DNA from: JAUUZT01 sp964654015
GTDB lineage: Bacteria; Chloroflexota; Dehalococcoidia; GIF9; AB-539-J10
Direction: 5' to 3'
Length of the DNA stretch: 16,229 bases
Assembly (NCBI GenBank): GCA_964654015.1
Contig: CAZZHQ010000049.1
Coordinates: 1 to 16,229 of the forward strand
Shown: piece after piece, positions 7,566 through 12,897 of the stretch
Layout of the letters: the number at the start of each line of letters is the position of its first letter
Position numbering within the stretch: the first letter of the stretch is position 1
Translations under genes and position numbers: made by a program
The notes under the pieces: model-generated
Databases searched by the model: none
What the model was told of the DNA's origin: nothing
The model's input: only the letters and a program-made list of their open reading frames with translations

Positions 7566-8803
7566 AAGAAAAACGGTTAAGCATAATCGCTGACGACCTG
7601 ACCGGTGCTATGGACAGTAGCGGTTATTTCGCCACCAGGGGATTAAACACCATGGTGGTGATGGACCAGAATCCATCACGGGTAGCGGAAGTGATAGTAT
7701 TCAGCACCGACAGTCGTGGTGACGATCCTGACACAGCATTAAAAAAAGTAAAAGAACTGGCATCAGGGTTGAAGGATGACATAGTCTACAAGAAGATAGA
7801 CTCCACGCTGAGAGGCAATATAAGTATCGAGCTGATGGCTATGATGGATAGCCTGGCCAGCGAGAAAGTAATAGTCGCTCCTGCCTTTCCTGCGGTGGGA
7901 AGAACCACGGTAGACGGCATGCTGCTGGTGAACAACACACCTGTATCGAAAACAGAGTTCGCCAATGACCCGATATGCCCGGTAACTGAATCCTATGTAC
8001 CACGTATGCTGGGGCAATCTATCAATCACCCTATAGGCACGGTATCACTGAAAAGTATCAACGCCGGTGCCGAATCCCTCTATCACGAGTTCGCCAACCG
8101 CTCAGAAAGGGTCCTGGTCTGTGACGCTGTTGAACAATCCCACCTGCATACCATAGCCTGTGCCTCAGCCATGGCAGAGAGAAACTGGCTGCTTTGCGGT
8201 TCGGCAGGACTGGCTCGTGAGCTGTGCAATCTCCCTGATAAGAAGGCTAAAGCCAGGTCATTGAAGGTATCCTCCAGACCTGAAGGAGCTGCGCTACTGG
8301 TAGTCGGCAGCCGACACCAGGTGAGTGCTACACAGCTCCGCAAGGCGCAGAACGAACTGGGCGTCCCAATACTGGAGCTGAAAATCGGATTACCCACCGA
8401 TAGCGAAACAAACGCTACCGAAATGGACCATACCTTGCTGGAAGCCAGAGCCTTGCTCAGACAAGGAAAGACCGTAGCCGTCACCTCTACTTTCTCCCAA
8501 TACGTGCCTGCATTAAACCGGGCGGTAGCCGGAATGCTGGCAGAACTGGTAGCGGATATATTAAGCATCCAGGATATAGCAGGGCTGTTTCTCTGTGGGG
8601 GCGATACTGCCCTGGAGCTATGCCGTCGGCTTCGTATAGGAGCCATACAGGTCCAGGGTGAAGTGGAGACGGGTGTACCTGCCGGTAAATTCAGCGACAG
8701 CCGCGGCAATTATACCAGGGTGGTCACCAAGGCTGGAGGCTTCGGAAGCGAAGATGCTATAATAAAAGCCGTATCATATCTTGAGAGGGGGTATTTATTA
8801 TGA
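7562..8803 (+). CDS. Four-carbon acid sugar kinase (DUF1537, OtnK/DtnK type)
   Basis: The 413-residue enzyme is expected to phosphorylate a four-carbon sugar acid such as threonate or erythronate at O4 using ATP. The N-terminal substrate domain shows IIADDLTGAMDSS (8-20), YKKIDSTLRGN (76-86) and VAPAFPAVGRTTVDGMLLVN (105-124), all diagnostic for the family. The C-terminal nucleotide domain shows LFLCGGDTALELC (342-354), the glycine-rich GEVETGVPAG (366-375) and VTKAGGFGSEDA (388-399). Full length for the family. It overlaps the HD gene by four bases before it and PdxA2 by four bases after it, both as ATGA. Kinase followed by PdxA2 is the known gene pair for D-threonate or D-erythronate use. 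The exact stereoisomer cannot be read from the sequence. Confidence 0.92.
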   Translation: MKEKRLSIIADDLTGAMDSSGYFATRGLNTMVVMDQNPSRVAEVIVFSTDSRGDDPDTALKKVKELASGLKDDIVYKKIDSTLRGNISIELMAMMDSLASEKVIVAPAFPAVGRTTVDGMLLVNNTPVSKTEFANDPICPVTESYVPRMLGQSINHPIGTVSLKSINAGAESLYHEFANRSERVLVCDAVEQSHLHTIACASAMAERNWLLCGSAGLARELCNLPDKKAKARSLKVSSRPEGAALLVVGSRHQVSATQLRKAQNELGVPILELKIGLPTDSETNATEMDHTLLEARALLRQGKTVAVTSTFSQYVPALNRAVAGMLAELVADILSIQDIAGLFLCGGDTALELCRRLRIGAIQVQGEVETGVPAGKFSDSRGNYTRVVTKAGGFGSEDAIIKAVSYLERGYLL

Positions 8804-9798
8804 ATCAACAGAAGCCTTTACTGGCTATCACCATGGGCGACGCCGCTGGCTCAGGAGCGGAGATAATTACAAAGACAATGGCAGAACCAGAAGCGAGAGA
8901 CATATGTCGTCCGGTAGTAATCGGAGATGCCGCCACCATGCGAGTCGCTCTCAGGCTGACCGGAGCATCCGGCGAAATACGCAGTATACGAACGCTGGAC
9001 GAGGCAAAATTTGAAAACGGTATCCTCGATGTCATAGACCTGAAAAATATAGAGCTCGCGAATCTGAAATACGCGACGATAAGCGCCATGACAGGTAAGG
9101 CCGCCTTTGAGTATATCGCAATGGCAATAGACCTTGCTCTGGCAAAGGAAGTAGACGCCATGGTCACCTCCGCCATAAACAAGGAATCTCTGAACATGGG
9201 AGGCTATCACTATGATGGACACACCGAGATACTAGCCGAGAAGTGCAAGGCAACTGATGTAGCCATGATGCTCACCTCTCCCAAACTACGCATATCACAT
9301 GCGACCACGCATGTTTCACTGCGAAAGGCTACCGAGATTATCTCTACCAAACGTATTGCCACTGTAATCCGTCTCACAGATAGTGCTACACGGCAGATGG
9401 GCATTGCCAGACCACGCATCGCCGTGGCGGGATTGAACCCACACGCCGGCGAGCACGGACTGTTTGGAGATGAGGAAGAAAGGATAATCTCCCCTGCCAT
9501 CGAGCAGACAAGTAAAGAGGGAATTAATGTAACGGGCCCATATCCTCCGGACTCAGTATTCTACCGGGCCTCGCAGGGGCAGTTTGATGCCAATGTCGCC
9601 ATGTATCACGACCAGGGACATATTGCCATCAAGATGCTGGGCATACTAGATGGGGTCAATGTCACGCTGGGGTTACCAATCATCAGAACATCCGTTGACC
9701 ATGGCACCAACTTCGGCAAGGCGGGCAAAGGCATTGCCGACCCGAAGAGCCTGGTAGAGGCAATCAAACTGGCGACACTGATGAGCCATAACCGATAA
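8800..9798 (+). CDS. pdxA2: PdxA2-type 4-phospho-threonate/erythronate dehydrogenase
   Basis: The 332-residue NAD-dependent enzyme oxidises and decarboxylates a 4-phospho four-carbon acid to dihydroxyacetone phosphate. PdxA itself does the analogous step on 4-phosphohydroxy-L-threonine in vitamin B6 synthesis. Metal ligands are likely H171 (HATTHVSL), H215 (LNPHAGEHG) and H270 (MYHDQGHI); YDGHTEILAE (138-147) forms the phosphate/substrate region. The N-terminal motif reads MGDAAGSGAEI (12-22) rather than the common MGDPAGIGPE. GAGAGGGGG at 8783-8791 is eight bases before the ATG, which overlaps the kinase stop. I prefer PdxA2 over PdxA because of the translationally coupled DUF1537 kinase and the absence of other B6 genes. 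A housekeeping PdxA is the main alternative. Confidence 0.85.
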   Translation: MNQQKPLLAITMGDAAGSGAEIITKTMAEPEARDICRPVVIGDAATMRVALRLTGASGEIRSIRTLDEAKFENGILDVIDLKNIELANLKYATISAMTGKAAFEYIAMAIDLALAKEVDAMVTSAINKESLNMGGYHYDGHTEILAEKCKATDVAMMLTSPKLRISHATTHVSLRKATEIISTKRIATVIRLTDSATRQMGIARPRIAVAGLNPHAGEHGLFGDEEERIISPAIEQTSKEGINVTGPYPPDSVFYRASQGQFDANVAMYHDQGHIAIKMLGILDGVNVTLGLPIIRTSVDHGTNFGKAGKGIADPKSLVEAIKLATLMSHNR

Positions 9799-9820
9799 TA
9801 ACACCCACCGGTTATCGGGT
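9788..9820 (+). other. Alternative hairpins at the pdxA2 stop codon
   Basis: Two overlapping stems can form. One is a perfect 7-bp pair, ATAACCG (9788-9794) with CGGTTAT (9809-9815). The other is ACCGATAA (9791-9798) with TTATCGGGT (9812-9820), with one bulged G. No U-tract follows, so it is not an intrinsic terminator. It could mark an mRNA processing or stability site between pdxA2 and the SDR gene. Confidence 0.35.
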
Positions 9821-9857
9821 AGCAGTAGAATCCCAGGATAATAGGAGGAGGAAAACG

Positions 9858-10628
9858 ATGGGCATACTGGACAAATTCAGCCTGGAGGGAAAATTGGCCC
9901 TGGTTACAGGCTGCAAGCGCGGGATTGGAAAGGCCATGACTATGGCACTAGCCGAGGCTGGTGCTGACATTATAGGAGCCAGTCTAACACTTGAGAAGTC
10001 TGGCAGCGATATTGAGAAGGAGGTCACAGCGCTGGGGCGCAGTTTCCGTGGGTACCAGTGTGACTTCGGTGACAGGGATGCTACCAAACGCTTCATCAGT
10101 CAGGTTAAAGCTGACAATCCTCCCATAGACATCCTGATAAGCAATGCGGGTACAGTACTACGAAGCCCGGCGGTGGAATATCCCGACGATTACTGGAACA
10201 CCATAATCGAGGTTAACCTCAGCTCTCACTTCATCCTCAGTCGCGAGTTCGGCAGAGATATGGTAGCCCGTGGCTCGGGAAAAATAATCTTCACCGCCTC
10301 AATGTTGACCTACTCTGGTGGAATCACCGTGCCCAGCTACGCAGCCAGCAAAGGGGGTATAGGTCAACTCACCAAGGCACTGGCGAATGAATGGGCTGTT
10401 CATGGTGTGAACGTTAACGCCATCGCTCCCGGCTATATTGAGACAAGGAATACGGCACCGTTGCAGGGCGACCCGGTGCGTAACAAAACCGTCCTCGACC
10501 GTCTACCAGTAGGCAGATGGGGTGTTCCCGACGACCTTAAGGGGACCACTGTCTTTCTTGCCTCTGCGGCGTCTGATTACCTCCATGGCACCATAGTGAA
10601 CGTCGATGGCGGTTGGATGGCTCGCTGA
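9858..10628 (+). CDS. Short-chain dehydrogenase/reductase (classical SDR, KduD/gluconate 5-dehydrogenase-like)
   Basis: The 256-residue NAD(P)-dependent oxidoreductase has the cofactor motif TGCKRGIG (17-24) and NAG (96-98). The catalytic set is N120, S148, Y161 and K165 (YAASK), and the C-terminus reads VNVDGGW. The start MGILDKFSLEGKLALVTG matches the KduD and gluconate 5-dehydrogenase type, which act on sugar acids. A very strong ribosome binding site, AGGAGGAGG (9843-9851), is six bases from ATG. It lies 59 bases after pdxA2 on the same strand and may supply or epimerise the acid consumed by the kinase and PdxA2. The SDR assignment is firm; the substrate is inferred from context. Confidence 0.88.
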   Translation: MGILDKFSLEGKLALVTGCKRGIGKAMTMALAEAGADIIGASLTLEKSGSDIEKEVTALGRSFRGYQCDFGDRDATKRFISQVKADNPPIDILISNAGTVLRSPAVEYPDDYWNTIIEVNLSSHFILSREFGRDMVARGSGKIIFTASMLTYSGGITVPSYAASKGGIGQLTKALANEWAVHGVNVNAIAPGYIETRNTAPLQGDPVRNKTVLDRLPVGRWGVPDDLKGTTVFLASAASDYLHGTIVNVDGGWMAR

Positions 10629-10633
10629 GCCAC

Positions 10634-10667
10634 AGGCTGAATAAGCCATTATATTTCATATTAGCCT
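10634..10667 (+). terminator. Possible hairpin after the SDR gene
   Basis: AGGCT-g-AATA (10634-10643) pairs with TATTAGCCT (10659-10667): nine base pairs with one bulged G and a 15-base loop. It begins six bases after the SDR stop codon. There is no clean U-run after it, so termination is uncertain. Confidence 0.25.
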
Positions 10668-10768
10668 GGCATCTTTGATAGTTTCTCATAGCTGTGCATC
10701 CCAATTAAATATACTCACGGAAGGACAGGGAGCTATAAGCTATTTTGGCTACTACGGCATACACGTAT

Positions 10769-10797
10769 TTGCACAGACCTTCCTGCTACGATAAACT
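10769..10797 (+). promoter_or_regulatory. Weak candidate promoter for the ketoacyl synthase gene
   Basis: TTGCAC (10769-10774), 17 bases, then TAAACT (10792-10797). Both hexamers are imperfect. If used, transcription would begin within a few bases of the TTG start at 10807, giving a leaderless or nearly leaderless message, which would agree with the missing Shine-Dalgarno. The rest of 10629-10806 shows no gene. Confidence 0.25.
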
Positions 10798-10806
10798 TAT
10801 GCCATC

Positions 10807-11886
10807 TTGAATAAGAATATTCGTTCAGTTATCATCGGAACAGGTTGCTATATACCCAGTATAAGAGTTACCAATGACGATTTTCTCAACAACGAATTTC
10901 TCGATAACGACGGTAATGCTATTGAGAAAACAAACGCGGAAATCATCAAGAATTTTAAAAAAATAACCGGAATCACTGAAAGGAGGTATGCTCCCTACGA
11001 CCTGGTTACTTCTGATATCGCGACGTATGCGGCAGAGGATGCATTCAATTCCTCAAAAGTCGACAAAGAGAGTCTCGACTATATAATTGTGGCCCATAAC
11101 TTCGGGGACACGCGGTTGCATGCACGCCAGGGAGGTATTGTTCCCAGTCTTGCCTCAAGAATCAAACAGAAACTGGGAATAAAAAACCCCCTGACGATAC
11201 CCTATGACCTCCCTTTTGGCTGCCCCGGTTGGTTGCAGGGCATGATACAGGCTGACTATTATCTCAAGTCTGGTGATGCAAAACGAGCCATGGTGATTGG
11301 CGCTGAGACCCTTTCCCGGGTACTGGACAACCACGATAGGGACAGTATGCTCTACTCAGATGGTGCGGGTGCCACCATTCTTGAAGGCACTACAAACCAT
11401 TCCTCTGCTGGAATAATGGCACACTCTACCATTTCCGATACCTTTGCTCACGCCTATCTGCTGCGCATGGACAAATCTTACAACCACGAATATAACGGTA
11501 AAAACCTGTTCCTCAAGATGGATGGGCACAAGGTGTACGAGTATGCCTTGAACTCTGTACCAAAGGTAGTAATGGATAGCCTGAACAAAGCAGGAGTAGT
11601 GCTAAGCGATGTTAAGAAGATTCTCATCCACCAGGCAAATGAGAAAATGGACAGGGCAATTTTGAAAAATATATATAAGATGTGTGGACAGAAGAAAGTG
11701 CCATCTAATATTATGCCCATGACTATTTCCTGGTTGGGAAACAGTTCGGTAGCGACATTGCCTACGTTACTCGACCTGTGGCTCAAGGGAAAACTCGAAG
11801 ACCATAAGTGGCAATCAGGTGATATCGTAGTATTCGCTTCCATAGGTGCAGGCATGAATGTTAACTCTCTGGTCTACAAACTGTAA
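10807..11886 (+). CDS. FabH-like 3-oxoacyl-ACP synthase III family protein
   Basis: This 359-residue thiolase-fold enzyme condenses an acyl-CoA starter with a malonyl-ACP-type extender, or a related substrate. The triad is intact: C139 in LPFGCPGW, H275 in IHQAN and N312 in GNSSVATLP. SDGAGATILE (184-193) and the final GAGMNVNSLVY are typical of the family. The start is TTG. An in-frame stop lies five codons upstream (TAA at 10792-10794), no other start occurs before the conserved VIIGTGCYIP strand, and no Shine-Dalgarno is seen. Inserted stretches such as NDDFLNNEFLDNDGNAIEK (23-41), and the long form compared with about 320 residues for housekeeping FabH, recall a subgroup I know mainly from Bacteroidota. 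No other fatty acid genes flank it, so its role may be specialised. Confidence 0.85.
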   Translation: MNKNIRSVIIGTGCYIPSIRVTNDDFLNNEFLDNDGNAIEKTNAEIIKNFKKITGITERRYAPYDLVTSDIATYAAEDAFNSSKVDKESLDYIIVAHNFGDTRLHARQGGIVPSLASRIKQKLGIKNPLTIPYDLPFGCPGWLQGMIQADYYLKSGDAKRAMVIGAETLSRVLDNHDRDSMLYSDGAGATILEGTTNHSSAGIMAHSTISDTFAHAYLLRMDKSYNHEYNGKNLFLKMDGHKVYEYALNSVPKVVMDSLNKAGVVLSDVKKILIHQANEKMDRAILKNIYKMCGQKKVPSNIMPMTISWLGNSSVATLPTLLDLWLKGKLEDHKWQSGDIVVFASIGAGMNVNSLVYKL

Positions 11887-11894
11887 TAACATCT

Positions 11895-11919
11895 CGCTTC
11901 CATCGGCCGTTGGCGATGT
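11895..11919 (+). other. Small hairpin between the ketoacyl synthase and oxidoreductase genes
   Basis: CATCG-g-CC and GGCGATG (about 11901-11918) can form a seven-pair stem with one bulge and a three-base loop. No U-tract follows. It could be a weak terminator for the upstream gene, and it overlaps the candidate -35 of the next operon. Confidence 0.25.
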
Positions 11920-11938
11920 GGGAGCACCCTGTTATAAT
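11910..11938 (+). promoter_or_regulatory. Promoter of the pyruvate oxidoreductase operon
   Basis: TTGGCG (11910-11915), 17 bases, then a perfect TATAAT (11933-11938). This is the best-matched promoter in the window. Transcription would start near 11945, giving a leader of about 98 bases before ATG 12043. Confidence 0.6.
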
Positions 11939-11953
11939 TGCCTCTGGTTCCCT

Positions 11954-11967
11954 GGTATCAGGATACC
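11954..11967. promoter_or_regulatory. Perfect palindrome GGTATC-AG-GATACC, candidate operator
   Basis: Six-base arms separated by two bases lie about 10-23 bases downstream of the predicted transcription start. This position suits a repressor site, or a short leader hairpin. No regulator gene is in the window to pair with it. Confidence 0.4.
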
Positions 11968-12042
11968 CTTTGCATCGTAATAAAATGATATCGTACTACC
12001 AGTGAGTGCAATAGTAGAGAAAACAGGAGTGATGAATATTTA

Positions 12043-12588
12043 ATGATTGAGATGCGTATTCACGGAAGAGGAGGGCAGGGAACAGTTCTCGGAGGGGCGT
12101 TGCTTGCCAAGGCGCTGCTTGATGAAGGCAAATATGTAAGCTACTTCCCAGAGTTTGGCGGAGAGAGAAGAGGCTCGCCAGTAAGAGCATTCCTGCGAAT
12201 CGATGACGGAATAATTTATTTGAAACAGCAAATCTATGAGCCTGACATAGTGGTGGTAATGGACAGCACAGTGGGGATGAAAAATGTCATCTCTGGACTT
12301 AAACCAGGGGGACAATTAATTATCAATAGTCCAAAGTCAGCCATGGAATTTCAAGGGCTTGGCTCATTTAAAATAACCACCATAGATGCCACCAGAATCG
12401 CCATGAGACATAGAATAGGGTCTTTAAGCGCCCCGATTGTCAATACCACGATGATAGGGGTAGTAGCCAGGGTGCTGGGACTTCCCTTTGAACTGATAGA
12501 TATCGTTATCAGGGACAAATTCCAGGCAGACGAGAAAAATGCAGCAAGCGCCCGAGAGGCCTATGACAAAGTAGCGGCGCAGGAGTAA
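12043..12588 (+). CDS. porC: Pyruvate-type 2-oxoacid:ferredoxin oxidoreductase, gamma subunit
   Basis: The 181-residue subunit matches the gamma chain of four-part oxidoreductases that convert a 2-oxoacid plus CoA to acyl-CoA, CO2 and reduced ferredoxin. The start MIEMRIHGRGGQGTVLGGALLAKA (1-24) with its glycine-rich loop, and YFPEFGGERRGSPVRAFLRI (34-53), are family hallmarks. AGGAG at 12025-12029 is 13 bases from ATG, longer than usual; ATG 12052 would remove three residues. The delta gene follows within the TAATG junction, showing operon structure. The subunit is cytoplasmic and contributes to CoA binding. The pyruvate preference comes from the alpha and beta signatures downstream. Confidence 0.92.
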   Translation: MIEMRIHGRGGQGTVLGGALLAKALLDEGKYVSYFPEFGGERRGSPVRAFLRIDDGIIYLKQQIYEPDIVVVMDSTVGMKNVISGLKPGGQLIINSPKSAMEFQGLGSFKITTIDATRIAMRHRIGSLSAPIVNTTMIGVVARVLGLPFELIDIVIRDKFQADEKNAASAREAYDKVAAQE

Positions 12589-12593
12589 TGAAG

Positions 12594-12863
12594 ATGGAAG
12601 AACATGAACCATACGTCGCTCTCAGCTACCTGAACACTTTATACAATGAAACAGGGGACTGGAGGACTGAGAGGCCAGTGATAAATAGAACCAGATGCAA
12701 TAAGTGCGGTTTATGCTGGACTTTTTGCCCAGAGACTTCTATTGAATTGGACACCGATGGGTATTATAAGAATCTCTATGAATACTGTAAAGGTTGCGGT
12801 ATTTGCGTCGAGGTTTGCCCCAAAAAAGCTATTACAATGGAGATGGAATACAGGCCAGGCTGA
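12594..12863 (+). CDS. porD: Pyruvate-type 2-oxoacid:ferredoxin oxidoreductase, delta (ferredoxin) subunit
   Basis: This small protein of 89 residues has two [4Fe-4S] motifs that carry electrons from the TPP site to free ferredoxin. Counting from the alternative first ATG at 12588, the cysteines are 37, 40, 43, 47 and 67, 70, 73, 77, each set as CxxCxxCxxxCP. The segment GDWRTERPVI just before the first cluster is typical of PorD. I prefer ATG 12594 because AGGAG (12581-12585) is then eight bases away instead of two; starting at 12588 adds two residues and overlaps the gamma stop by one base. It lies between the gamma and alpha-beta genes in the same operon. Confidence 0.92.
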   Translation: MEEHEPYVALSYLNTLYNETGDWRTERPVINRTRCNKCGLCWTFCPETSIELDTDGYYKNLYEYCKGCGICVEVCPKKAITMEMEYRPG

Positions 12864-12897
12864 TTAGTAGAAAAACCCACTGGAAAGGAACTATAAA

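Noticed and set aside
8083..8709. Minus-strand open frame of 208 codons
   Set aside because: It is serine-rich antisense of the four-carbon acid kinase and has no recognisable domain.
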